Of a stretch of 64,000 nt of DNA, positions 23,692 through 32,129 are shown piece by piece. The first letter of the stretch is position 1. Every line of letters begins with the position of its first letter. This DNA comes from Lutimonas saemankumensis (GTDB lineage: Bacteria; Bacteroidota; Bacteroidia; Flavobacteriales; Flavobacteriaceae), in the NCBI RefSeq assembly GCF_020171465.1, contig NZ_JAIUZR010000003.1:62001-126000 (forward strand), read 5' to 3'. The notes under the pieces were generated by a model. It did not search any database and had not been told where the DNA came from. It saw only the letters and a list, made by a program, of their open reading frames with translations. A program made the translations under genes and the position numbers.

Positions 23692-23736
23692 TAAAATCCG
23701 GCAATGGTTAAATATTGTCGGGTAAATATAAATGAA

Positions 23737-23973
23737 ATGGCAGAGAAAGAACTTTTAGAAAATATCGAAAAGGCGCTGGGTGAAATTAGGCCCTATCTAC
23801 TAACGGATGGAGGAGACATTTCCTTTGTATCCGTTGAGGATGATATTGTTAATGTAAAATTTCATGGAGCCTGTATAGGTTGTACCGTCAACCAAATGAC
23901 TTTGAAAAACGGGGTAGAGGCAACAATCAAAAAATACGCTCCACAAATCAAAAAAGTAGAAGAGGTCAAATAA
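23737..23973 (+). CDS. NifU C-terminal-domain iron-sulfur scaffold protein
   Basis: A 78-residue protein consisting only of the NifU C-terminal domain. The cluster-binding motif GACIGCTVNQMTLKNGVE (CxxC) and the upstream LLTDGGDISFVSV are typical. Such NfuA-like scaffolds carry a labile [4Fe-4S] cluster between two subunits. It is 45 nt downstream of mrp, so the products probably cooperate in cluster delivery. ATG 23737 is preferred; an ATG at 23704 would add 11 residues that do not resemble the family. Confidence 0.9.
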   Translation: MAEKELLENIEKALGEIRPYLLTDGGDISFVSVEDDIVNVKFHGACIGCTVNQMTLKNGVEATIKKYAPQIKKVEEVK

Positions 23974-24015
23974 CTTCCATAGACGATTATTCTCATATTC
24001 TTAAAAAATATTCTT

Positions 24016-24023
24016 TATATTTG
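24016..24023 (+). promoter_or_regulatory. -7 element upstream of hmgA
   Basis: TATATTTG matches TAnnTTTG. It is ~150 nt upstream of the hmgA ATG, leaving a long leader that contains a 21-codon frame (24049-24114). Confidence 0.4.
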
Positions 24024-24174
24024 TTAAAATCGAAAGAACAAATATAATATGACCTGCATTTTTGCTGAATTATTATCATTTCTAAAATTTCTTATGAAGA
24101 GAAAACCTGAATAAAAAGGGGTATTCTTCATTTGCCTGCATCTTTCTTTTATTAACATCAAAAATATTCTAACT

Positions 24175-25338
24175 ATGCCCAGATACCATACCCTAGGCAG
24201 TATTCCTTTAAAACGACACACAGTTTTTAAAGATGAGAATGATAATTTTATTTATGAAGAATTGTTTGGAACCATTGGTTTCGATGGTATGTCAACCTTA
24301 TTATATCATACACAAAGGCCGACCCAGGTAAAAAAGGTTTTGTCTTCTTATGATGTTAGCCCAAAAATTGCGGTGAAGAAGAACATGAAATCGTTAAGCC
24401 TGAAGGGATTTAAAGTGGCGCCCGAGAAAGATTACCTTAAAAGCCGTATTCCCGTGCTGGTCAATACTGACTGCTTAATAAGTCTGGCCTCGCCGAGTTC
24501 CTCTTTAAGAGATTATTTTTATAAAAATACTGACTCGGATGAAGTGATTTTTATACATAAGGGAACAGGGAAACTGCGAACCATGCTGGGAAATATTGAA
24601 TTTGCTTACGGAGATTATCTGGTCATTCCCAGAGGCATGATTTATCAAATTGATTTTGATGATAAAGATAACCGATTGTTTATTGTTGAGTCTAAGAATC
24701 CAATCTACACACCAAAAAGATATAGGAACTGGTTTGGGCAAATGCTGGAACATGCTCCGTTTTGCGAACGGGATATGCATCCTCCTTCTGAACTGGAAAC
24801 CTACAATGAAAAGGGGGATTTTGTTATTAAAGTGAAGAAACAGGATTATGTACACGAATATGTTTATGCCGCCCATCCCTTCAGCGTTGTAGGCTGGGAT
24901 GGTTACAATTTTCCTTATAAGTTCTCTATACATGATTTTGAACCTATAACCGGGCGGGTGCATTTGCCACCGCCTATTCATCAGACCTTTGAATCGGCCG
25001 GATTTGTAATTTGTTCTTTTGTGCCCAGATTGTATGATTACCATCCAGATGCTGTGCCGGCACCTTACAATCACAGTAATATTGATTCTGACGAGGTGCT
25101 CTATTATGTTGACGGGGACTTTATGAGCAGAAATAATATCGAAAAGGGGCAGATCACTCTACATCCGGCAGGGATTCCCCATGGTCCCCATCCGGGAGCC
25201 ATGGAACGAAGCATTGGAAAGAAAGAAACAGAGGAGCTTGCGGTGATGGTTGATACCTTTAAGCCATTAATGGTTACTGAGGAGGCCTTGAAAATAGCTG
25301 ATGGAGATTATTTTACCTCCTGGCTGGAACACGAATGA
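24175..25338 (+). CDS. hmgA: Homogentisate 1,2-dioxygenase
   Basis: A 387-residue cupin-fold iron dioxygenase that opens the ring of homogentisate to maleylacetoacetate in tyrosine catabolism. The N-terminal segment (MPRYHTLGSIPLKRHTVF) and the C-terminal iron-site region (PPPIHQTFESAGFV, then ITLHPAGIPHGPHPGAME) match the family, including the His and Glu ligands. It is shorter than the ~440-residue human/proteobacterial form, as usual for Bacteroidota. hppD follows 19 nt after the stop, so both enzymes of the 4-hydroxyphenylpyruvate to maleylacetoacetate steps are co-transcribed. Fumarylacetoacetase is not in the window. Confidence 0.93.
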   Translation: MPRYHTLGSIPLKRHTVFKDENDNFIYEELFGTIGFDGMSTLLYHTQRPTQVKKVLSSYDVSPKIAVKKNMKSLSLKGFKVAPEKDYLKSRIPVLVNTDCLISLASPSSSLRDYFYKNTDSDEVIFIHKGTGKLRTMLGNIEFAYGDYLVIPRGMIYQIDFDDKDNRLFIVESKNPIYTPKRYRNWFGQMLEHAPFCERDMHPPSELETYNEKGDFVIKVKKQDYVHEYVYAAHPFSVVGWDGYNFPYKFSIHDFEPITGRVHLPPPIHQTFESAGFVICSFVPRLYDYHPDAVPAPYNHSNIDSDEVLYYVDGDFMSRNNIEKGQITLHPAGIPHGPHPGAMERSIGKKETEELAVMVDTFKPLMVTEEALKIADGDYFTSWLEHE

Positions 25339-25357
25339 ATAATTTAAAATAACCGAT

Positions 25358-26515
25358 ATGAGTGAGTTAAAAAAAGCTGACAATTTTAATTATGGATTGG
25401 AGAAAATATTCCCCGAAGCAGAAGATTTTTTGCCCCTTCTGGGAACTGATTATGTTGAATTTTATGTAGGAAATGCCAAGCAGGCAGCTCACTTTTACAA
25501 GACTGCCCTGGGTTTCCAGTCCTTGGCTTATGCGGGCTTGGAAACGGGCCTAAGAGACAGAACTTCATATGTCGTGGTACAGGATAAGATTCGATTGGTT
25601 TTTACAACACCGATGCCGGGATCCGGGTCTGATTTTATATTTGATCATCTTAAAAAACATGGCGATGGGGTAAAAGTTATCGCGTTGTGGGTGGATGATG
25701 CGACCAAATCCTGGGAAGAAACGACTAAAAGAGGAGCAAAATCATTTTTTGAACCCATGACCGAAAAGGATGAGCATGGAGAGGTTGTAAGATCCGGTAT
25801 CCATACTTATGGTGATACGGTGCATGTTTTTGTGGAAAGAAAGAACTATAACGGAGCCTTTCTTCCAAAATTTGAACCCTGGGAGTCACATTATAATCCA
25901 ACTCCTGTTGGATTGAAATATATTGATCACATGGTGGGGAATGTTGATTGGGGTGAAATGAATAAATGGGCTAAGTTTTATAATGAAGTTATGGGTTTTG
26001 CCAATTTGATCACCTTTGACGACAAGGATATTTCTACCGAATATACGGCTTTGATGAGCAAAGTAATGACCAATGGCAACGGGAGGATCAAGTTTCCAAT
26101 TAACGAACCGGCAGAGGGGAAGAAAAAATCACAGATTGAAGAGTATATAGACTTTTATCAAGGCGCCGGATGTCAGCATATTGCCGTGGCAACGGACGAT
26201 ATTGTTTTTACGGTCAGTGAAATGAAGAAACGCGGAATAGAATTTTTATATGTCCCGGGAACCTATTACGATACTGTTGGGGAAAGAGTGGGAGAAATAG
26301 CTGAAAGCATTGAACTGCTCAAGGAGCATGGGATCATGGTTGACCGAGATGATGAAGGCTATTTGCTTCAGATATTTACCAAACCGCTTACGGATCGGCC
26401 TACCTTATTTTTTGAGATCATCCAAAGAAAGGGGGCTCAGTCTTTTGGGAAAGGTAATTTTAAAGCTTTGTTTGAGTCAATTGAAGCTGAACAGGAAAGA
26501 CGGGGAACCCTGTAG
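25358..26515 (+). CDS. hppD: 4-hydroxyphenylpyruvate dioxygenase
   Basis: A 385-residue enzyme of the VOC fold that converts 4-hydroxyphenylpyruvate to homogentisate. The three iron ligands are in context: His in LKYIDHMVGNV, His in GAGCQHIAVATDDI and Glu in LFFEIIQRKG near the C-terminus. The substrate-cap helix region (QSFGKGNFKALFESIEAEQ) is complete. It provides the substrate for hmgA directly upstream. A strong terminator follows at 26531-26558, closing the two-gene operon. Confidence 0.95.
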   Translation: MSELKKADNFNYGLEKIFPEAEDFLPLLGTDYVEFYVGNAKQAAHFYKTALGFQSLAYAGLETGLRDRTSYVVVQDKIRLVFTTPMPGSGSDFIFDHLKKHGDGVKVIALWVDDATKSWEETTKRGAKSFFEPMTEKDEHGEVVRSGIHTYGDTVHVFVERKNYNGAFLPKFEPWESHYNPTPVGLKYIDHMVGNVDWGEMNKWAKFYNEVMGFANLITFDDKDISTEYTALMSKVMTNGNGRIKFPINEPAEGKKKSQIEEYIDFYQGAGCQHIAVATDDIVFTVSEMKKRGIEFLYVPGTYYDTVGERVGEIAESIELLKEHGIMVDRDDEGYLLQIFTKPLTDRPTLFFEIIQRKGAQSFGKGNFKALFESIEAEQERRGTL

Positions 26516-26530
26516 AGTACTAAAGAAAAG

Positions 26531-26558
26531 AGCCCGGATATTACCGGGCTTTTTTTTG
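26531..26558 (+). terminator. Rho-independent terminator after hppD
   Basis: A GC-rich stem (AGCCCGG at 26531-26537 with CCGGGCT at 26544-26550), a 6-nt loop and an 8-T run. Confidence 0.92.
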
Positions 26559-26624
26559 AACACGTTTGAAGATCGATTTTAATGATTTCTTGATTGAAAG
26601 AAGGTTTCATTTCAAGTTTTACGA

Positions 26625-27587
26625 TCATTCCGTTCGGAGTTTTTGCATAATGTGTTTATCAAATTTCTGGTCATCCTTCAAAATATTGAAAAAACTTTGC
26701 AGAAATTCATTTGATTCCTCGAAGGCCCGCTGGCTTTCAAATTGATCCTTACAGTTGTTCATCACTTCGAAAAATTCTTTTTCATTTGTCACATATTGTT
26801 GTCGAACGATTGAAATCACCTTTGAATCTCTCTCAAACCCTCTGTATAGCCTTTCTGTGACCGATTCTATCGGAAGGCTTTCACCACCAATTTGAGAAAC
26901 AACAGAATAATTGGTATTGACCAGGCCTGACATATCGAAGTCAAATGGAACAGGAATTATCTTCTTATTTACATATATAAGTTTTTCGTTGTGCTGCCCT
27001 GAGGTTGAATAATCCGTATTTCCAATCATATATTGAAAGAATGCATTCTGAACGGAGCTGAGGTCATCCATATTCAGAGGGTGTATACCTCTTTTGATTA
27101 CTTTGCCTCCATATCTGTCGGCCACTTTTTCTATATCCTCAATAATGATTCCCTTGAATTCATAGGTTTTGGCTTTCTTTTCTTTCTGGTCTTCAAATAA
27201 TATATCAGCCAGTCGAACCTTATAATGATATGGAGACACTATTTCATACAATTTATAAGCCATATATTCCTTAACCACATAATCATTGCTGCCTCCCAGG
27301 CTGGAACAGGGAAAGACGATCTTTAATTTTTTGTTTCCGCTAAAAATGGTTCCTTTTCTTTCCGTTTTAGGGATTTTAAATTTTAAAGGGGGAAAGGTGC
27401 ATTTTTTAAGCCTGTAATTGCCTCTTACCCTTATTTCAGTGGTCAAACTGTCCCAGTTTCCATCTTTGGTCCTGTAGGCAAATCGGGTTACCGTATAGGT
27501 ACTGTCATTTGTTTCCTTTTTCAATTCTTTTCTTGAAAAGGTTAATTTGAGCTCTAGGTTATCATCAGTTCTAAATAATTTTGACAC
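26625..27587 (-). CDS. Hypothetical exported protein, CotH-like in parts; start uncertain
   Basis: The frame encodes at least 320 residues with GNWDSLTTEIRVRGNYRLKKC near the N-terminus (a pattern seen in CotH-type proteins: 'RxRGN..R' followed by a basic strand), then VVKEYMAYKLYEIVSP, and a C-terminal kinase-like part with IPVPFDFDMSGL. The resemblance to spore-coat/CotH atypical kinases is by eye. The only standard start is GTG at 27587. The frame is open for 38 more codons upstream without ATG, GTG or TTG, and that stretch reads like an export signal (YYFILLNVIVLNCIQGQE). The true start may be a rare ATT (27687-27689), or the start may have been lost. Confidence 0.7.
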   Translation of the reverse strand: MSKLFRTDDNLELKLTFSRKELKKETNDSTYTVTRFAYRTKDGNWDSLTTEIRVRGNYRLKKCTFPPLKFKIPKTERKGTIFSGNKKLKIVFPCSSLGGSNDYVVKEYMAYKLYEIVSPYHYKVRLADILFEDQKEKKAKTYEFKGIIIEDIEKVADRYGGKVIKRGIHPLNMDDLSSVQNAFFQYMIGNTDYSTSGQHNEKLIYVNKKIIPVPFDFDMSGLVNTNYSVVSQIGGESLPIESVTERLYRGFERDSKVISIVRQQYVTNEKEFFEVMNNCKDQFESQRAFEESNEFLQSFFNILKDDQKFDKHIMQKLRTE

Positions 27588-27685
27588 CTTGATCGTATCT
27601 GAATCCTTTTTTGTTTCCTGCCCTTGTATACAGTTTAAAACAATGACATTCAGTAAAATGAAGTAGTATATAATTTGCTTTTTGA

Positions 27686-27693
27686 TAATTTTG
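27686..27693 (+). promoter_or_regulatory. -7 element of the bestrophin-like gene
   Basis: TAATTTTG matches TAnnTTTG and would give a leader of about 30 nt to the ATG at 27729. It overlaps the possible non-standard start of the divergent gene. Confidence 0.45.
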
Positions 27694-27728
27694 TATTTAA
27701 ATTAGACATTCTTCCCAATCCTACCGAG

Positions 27729-28466
27729 ATGAATAAATATGTAACCATAATCAACAAAAGAACATACATCTCGCTACTTATAGCGATAGCGGTTCTGATT
27801 GCCTCCTTTACGTTTGAGTTTTCATACGATATAGATCTGACTTTGCTGAGTATAGCTATTATATTTCCGTTAGTGTTTAATATTCGCGGATCCTTCAGGC
27901 GACGTGAAAAGGCGCTTCAGCACTTAAGCCAATTCAGAAGCTCGCTTAAAACCTTATCTTACTATTTCATTTTTGCCCCAGGCTTAACCGAGGAAGATAA
28001 AGAAGAAGCAGCACAGATACTTGTCGAAATCAGTGATAAAACTATGGTTCATCTTGAGGAAAACGAGCATACCACAGAGAAACTAGATGAAAGTATCAAT
28101 AAGGTCTATCTATTCGTTACTTCCAAAGATACATTAATTTCCAAAGGATTAAAAGATAAAATTTGGAAGTATCTTAATGATCTGCATGAATCCATAGAAA
28201 ATCTGCATGCCATCAATACCCACAGAACACCAGTAAGCCTAAAAGCCTATTGTGAGTTTTTCATTTATATTTTCCCTTTGATTTATGCACCCGCTATACT
28301 ATTCAGAGTTGGTATGGAAGCAGATAAGTGGGTAACTGTATTTATTGTCCTCTTTAGTGAATTTATTTTGATTTCACTTTACAATATTCAGGATCAGATG
28401 GAATATCCTTTTGATAATGTAGGGCTTGACGACATTCATTTGTCAATGTTCAAAATTGACCGTTAG
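27729..28466 (+). CDS. Bestrophin-like membrane protein
   Basis: A 245-residue membrane protein with two hydrophobic hairpins. One is at the N-terminus (TYISLLIAIAVLIASFTF and LTLLSIAIIFPLVFNI), one near the C-terminus (FFIYIFPLIYAPAILF and WVTVFIVLFSEFILISL), with a helical cytosolic part between. The C-terminal motif MEYPFDNVGLDDIHLSMF resembles the 'EDPFG...DLPLD' gate/neck region of bestrophin/UPF0187 channels, suggesting a distant ion-channel relative; this is inference. ATG 27729 is preferred because the -7 box is at 27686-27693, which would be inside the longer frame. Confidence 0.75.
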   Translation: MNKYVTIINKRTYISLLIAIAVLIASFTFEFSYDIDLTLLSIAIIFPLVFNIRGSFRRREKALQHLSQFRSSLKTLSYYFIFAPGLTEEDKEEAAQILVEISDKTMVHLEENEHTTEKLDESINKVYLFVTSKDTLISKGLKDKIWKYLNDLHESIENLHAINTHRTPVSLKAYCEFFIYIFPLIYAPAILFRVGMEADKWVTVFIVLFSEFILISLYNIQDQMEYPFDNVGLDDIHLSMFKIDR

Positions 28467-28498
28467 GGATAAAAAGAAATTATGATGATGCGGATCAG

Positions 28499-29728
28499 AT
28501 GAGAATCAAAGTAAAAATATTTATTTCAGTCCTTTTATTCATTTGTCTTATGGCGCTTGGATTTCATTCACATGATGATTTTTCTTCGAATAAAAATTCG
28601 CGAAATTTTGATTTCAGTGGCACGAATTCCCTATTTGTCAAAATTGACAGCGGGCTTAAGGTTCATTGGATCACTCAGGTCAAGGACAGCGGTTATTTTG
28701 AAATATCCAGGCGAGGTAAAACACCTTTCGCCAAAGGGTTTACTGAATCTTCCAGAGTTCACTCGGTTGAATTGGATGCCAAAATTAAACAAGATTTGAT
28801 TTTAAAATTTGGAGGAGAAAAGGACGGCATGCATGAGGTGGTGCTAAAAAAGCCTGAAACGGACCTGAAAACGGTTTACAAAAATGTAAATTCAATTTAT
28901 GTGGTTGGGGATGTTCACGGGAGATATCCTCAGTTGATCACTTTATTGCAGAAATCGAAAGTGATTGATATGGACCTCAACTGGATCGCCGGAGAAGCAC
29001 ATTTGGTTTTTTTGGGTGATCTTTTTGATCGGGGATCTCAGGTAACTAAGGTGCTGTGGTTTATTTATCGATTAGAGGATCAGGCCAAATCTGCCGGAGG
29101 GAAGGTGCATCTGGTTTTAGGAAATCACGAAATTATGACTATGACCAAAGATTTGAGATATCTCAATGTCAAAGAGAAAAATATTGCTATCGGGCATAAA
29201 GTGACTTATGATCAAATGTTTCATCCACAGAATTCTTTATTGGGTTTGTGGCTCAGTGGCAAGCCTTCGGTACTGAAAATAGATCAGTTCATTTTTGCTC
29301 ACGGAGGAATCGTTGATCTGGGAACCTTTACACTAAATTCTTTTAACGAAGCGGTTTCCTATTATATGAAGGATCCTATGTATTTGGAACTTACACAGGA
29401 ATTTCCCGATAGCACGAAGTACGATGTGGAACGATGGTATCGTATGCGGGATTTCTTTTTTTATGAAAACGGGCCGTATTGGTACAGGGGTTATGTGTTA
29501 CAGGATACCCTGGATGTTCAACTTAATGCCATGCTAAAGAAATACAAGTCCAAGGTACATATTGTCGCTCATACCACACGCAAAACGATCACCAGGAAAT
29601 ACGATGGAAAATTGCTGACAACAGATTTAGATGATGCAGCTACAGAACTGCTTTTTATCAAAAGAAACAGGAGAAGCACAGAAACCTTTAAAATTGACAG
29701 TGAAGGTGTGGTTTCCCCATTGGAATAA
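28499..29728 (+). CDS. Exported metallophosphoesterase (Shewanella-like protein phosphatase type)
   Basis: A 409-residue protein with an N-terminal hydrophobic signal (VKIFISVLLFICLMALGF), ~100 residues of beta structure, then a calcineurin-type phosphoesterase domain. Its five metal motifs are all present: VVGDVHGRYPQL, LGDLFDRGS, LGNHEIM, FAHGGI and VAHTTRK. The GDxHG/GDxxDRG/GNHE pattern is that of PPP-type serine/threonine phosphatases and the Shewanella-like group. The export signal places it in the periplasm, so its substrate may be a nucleotide or phospho-compound there. It begins 32 nt after the bestrophin-like gene and is probably co-transcribed. Confidence 0.87.
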   Translation: MRIKVKIFISVLLFICLMALGFHSHDDFSSNKNSRNFDFSGTNSLFVKIDSGLKVHWITQVKDSGYFEISRRGKTPFAKGFTESSRVHSVELDAKIKQDLILKFGGEKDGMHEVVLKKPETDLKTVYKNVNSIYVVGDVHGRYPQLITLLQKSKVIDMDLNWIAGEAHLVFLGDLFDRGSQVTKVLWFIYRLEDQAKSAGGKVHLVLGNHEIMTMTKDLRYLNVKEKNIAIGHKVTYDQMFHPQNSLLGLWLSGKPSVLKIDQFIFAHGGIVDLGTFTLNSFNEAVSYYMKDPMYLELTQEFPDSTKYDVERWYRMRDFFFYENGPYWYRGYVLQDTLDVQLNAMLKKYKSKVHIVAHTTRKTITRKYDGKLLTTDLDDAATELLFIKRNRRSTETFKIDSEGVVSPLE

Positions 29729-29806
29729 CCTGATTATTCTTTTCCAGATATTTTTTTCATGTTTACTTTAATCGATTAGGGGACAGATAAGTAAACTGTT
29801 TTCGAA

Positions 29807-31342
29807 ATGCTGACTAAAGTTTATGGAAGTGCCGTGGTTGGAATTCACGGTGTTTTGGTTACCGTTGAGGTTAATATCGACAGGGGAATTGCATACCATC
29901 TTGTAGGATTGCCGGATAATGCCATTCGAGAAAGCGGTTACAGAATTTCAGCAGCTTTAAAGAATTCGGGGTTTAAATTTCCTGGAAAAAAAATTACTGT
30001 TAATATGGCCCCGGCCGATCTGAAGAAGGAGGGAGCTTCTTATGATTTAACCATTGCCTTAGGGATCATGGCCGCTTCCGGCCAGATAAACAGCTCACGA
30101 TTAAAGGATTTTATAATCATGGGAGAATTGTCATTGGATGGCAGTATCAACTCTATAAGCGGTATACTCCCCATTTCCTTGATGGCCAGAAGTAAAGGGT
30201 TCAAAGGAGTCATTGTTCCTTATGATAACGGCCAGGAGGCCAGCCTGGTTAAGAGTTTGGAGATATATCCCATGCGAAACCTAAAAGAGGTTATTGGTTT
30301 TTTAAGTGGAAAGGAATCTGTGGAGCGATTTCAAATTAACCCGGATCATACTGAGAAGAAGGATTTACCTGAAGATGATCTTGATTTTGCGGATGTCAGA
30401 GGCCAGTCGATGGTAAAAAGGTGTATGGAAATTGCTGCTGCTGGAGGACATAATCTTATGCTAATTGGCCCTCCGGGGGCGGGAAAGAGCATGATGGCAA
30501 ATCGTCTGACAACGATTTTACCACCAATGACACGTAAAGAAATGCTGGAAACGACAAAAATCCACTCCATTTCGGGCAGAATAAAAGGCGAAAAGGGATT
30601 GATTCGGAGCCGTCCATTCAGGGCTCCACACCATACCATCACCAAAGCCGGCTTGGTCGGGGGTGGATTTTATCCAAAACCAGGGGAAATGTCCCTGGCA
30701 CATAACGGAGTTCTTTTTCTCGATGAATTACCTGAATTTAGCAGAAGTGCGTTAGAAGTATTGAGACAACCACTTGAAGAAGGTGAACTCACTATTTCAA
30801 GGGTCAAACTAAAGGTGACTTATCCCAGTAATTTTATGTTTGTGGCAAGTATGAATCCGAGTCCCAATGGGAACTTTGCTGTAAAGGGTCAAGGCATAAA
30901 TTCTATGTTAAGTATGAAGCGATATTTAGGTAAAATATCGGGGCCCTTATTGGATAGAATTGACATGCATATCGAGGTGCAACCGGTTCCGTTTGAAAAA
31001 CTCTCTGATCAAAGCAAAGAAGAATCCAGCAGGATGATTCGAGAGAGGGTTATTAAAGCACGTGAAATTCAAAACCGAAGATTTTCAAGTATGGAAAGGG
31101 TGCATTGTAATGCCCAGATGAACGTAAAACATATTCGTGTCCATTGTGAATTAAATGAAGAATCAAAAAGAATATTAAAAAGAGCTATGCAAAACTTAAA
31201 TCTGTCAGCCAGAGCTTATGATCGAATTTTAAAAGTTTCGAGGTCTATTGCAGACTTGGAAGGATTTGAATGCATTTCTTCCGACCATTTAAAGGAGGCT
31301 ATTCAGTACAGAAACTTGGACAGAGAAGGGTGGCTGATATGA
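29807..31342 (+). CDS. comM: YifB/ComM-family Mg-chelatase-like AAA+ ATPase
   Basis: A 511-residue protein with an N-terminal Lon-S16-like domain (~1-165; GLPDNAIRESGYRISAAL), a AAA+ core with Walker A GPPGAGKSM and Walker B VLFLDELPEF, the PFRAPHHT loop, and a C-terminal winged-helix domain. ComM is a hexameric DNA helicase that promotes branch migration during natural transformation in Vibrio and others, and the family is nearly universal. ComF at 20084 is the only other competence-linked gene here. It has its own start 78 nt after the phosphatase gene. Confidence 0.93.
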   Translation: MLTKVYGSAVVGIHGVLVTVEVNIDRGIAYHLVGLPDNAIRESGYRISAALKNSGFKFPGKKITVNMAPADLKKEGASYDLTIALGIMAASGQINSSRLKDFIIMGELSLDGSINSISGILPISLMARSKGFKGVIVPYDNGQEASLVKSLEIYPMRNLKEVIGFLSGKESVERFQINPDHTEKKDLPEDDLDFADVRGQSMVKRCMEIAAAGGHNLMLIGPPGAGKSMMANRLTTILPPMTRKEMLETTKIHSISGRIKGEKGLIRSRPFRAPHHTITKAGLVGGGFYPKPGEMSLAHNGVLFLDELPEFSRSALEVLRQPLEEGELTISRVKLKVTYPSNFMFVASMNPSPNGNFAVKGQGINSMLSMKRYLGKISGPLLDRIDMHIEVQPVPFEKLSDQSKEESSRMIRERVIKAREIQNRRFSSMERVHCNAQMNVKHIRVHCELNEESKRILKRAMQNLNLSARAYDRILKVSRSIADLEGFECISSDHLKEAIQYRNLDREGWLI

Positions 31343-31399
31343 TAATAAGACTGTAAATAATTGTCATTCAGACATTTATAGTAGAAATTGCAATTTTAT

Positions 31400-31407
31400 T
31401 ATCTTTG
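31400..31407 (+). promoter_or_regulatory. -7 element of the DUF5519 lipoprotein gene
   Basis: TATCTTTG matches TAnnTTTG. It overlaps the first possible TTG start (31405), so translation must begin further downstream. Confidence 0.4.
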
Positions 31408-31422
31408 TCTGAATTAATACAC

Positions 31423-32097
31423 TTGAAATTGTCATTACTGCTCAGAAAAATATTAAATAATAAAGGAATCAGTTTGATTGCGAAGTCTTTGATTCTAATT
31501 GTATTGGTTTCATGTAATGGAGATGATGCCAATGTGGCTCGTGGCAATGAAGTTAATACGACAAATCTTGAAGGAGTAAATATCAATATGGCTACTTTTG
31601 ATATGTCACCAGAGGAAATTACGATTGTAGAATTACCTCAACGGGCAATTTCCCGCCCTGAAACCACTACAGGTATACCTCACGTTCAGATTGGTGTTGA
31701 ACCTGTTGCTGAAGTTAATGAAGAATTAATTCGAAGAGTTTTTTCCATACCTGGAATTGAGAATCAAACATCGGTTGTAGGGGGTTCACATGGAATGTGG
31801 TTAACTGAAGAAATAATCGTTTTTGAGCCCAATTTTATTGGAGGCCGCGAATTTGGTCACATTCATGATGATGGTAGTTTGCATATCTTTTTGGAACCAT
31901 CCCGAAGTTTTGAGGCAGTAGAAAAGGGCTGGGCCACTTATCATCCCTTTGCGCTTGAAGGCAGAGAAGGATGGGAAGGATTTGTCTTGCTATATACACC
32001 TCAAACAATGGAAGAGCTCGACTGGACATTTCAGCTTATCCTTGACGGGTTTAATTATGTCACAGGACAAAATCTAATGGCTGCAGATTATGAATGA
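31423..32097 (+). CDS. Lipoprotein with luciferase-type DUF5519 domain
   Basis: A lipoprotein of ~224 residues whose C-terminal ~130 residues match the 'luciferase domain' family DUF5519: PHVQIGVEPVAEV, REFGHIHDDGSLHIFLEP, AVEKGWATYHPFAL and a terminal LDWTFQLILDGFNYVTG. The family is named after a fungal bioluminescence-associated protein and has no known catalytic role. The signal part (SLILIVLVSC) ends in a lipobox, so the domain is exported here. No ATG precedes the signal; TTG codons at 31423, 31429 or 31474 are candidates, and 31423 (MKLSLLLRK) is chosen because it follows the -7 box. Confidence 0.75.
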   Translation: MKLSLLLRKILNNKGISLIAKSLILIVLVSCNGDDANVARGNEVNTTNLEGVNINMATFDMSPEEITIVELPQRAISRPETTTGIPHVQIGVEPVAEVNEELIRRVFSIPGIENQTSVVGGSHGMWLTEEIIVFEPNFIGGREFGHIHDDGSLHIFLEPSRSFEAVEKGWATYHPFALEGREGWEGFVLLYTPQTMEELDWTFQLILDGFNYVTGQNLMAADYE

Positions 32098-32129
32098 TCC
32101 GTGTAATTTTCTTGTTTAAAGTCGAACCT

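Noticed and set aside
24505-25074. A 189-codon open frame on the - strand inside hmgA
   Set aside because: It lies entirely within a well-supported gene on the other strand, lacks a family resemblance and is composed of rare-looking residues, as expected of an antisense shadow.
28499-31342. A natural-transformation gene cluster (comM near comF)
   Set aside because: The two genes are 9 kb apart with unrelated genes between, and both families occur in non-competent bacteria.
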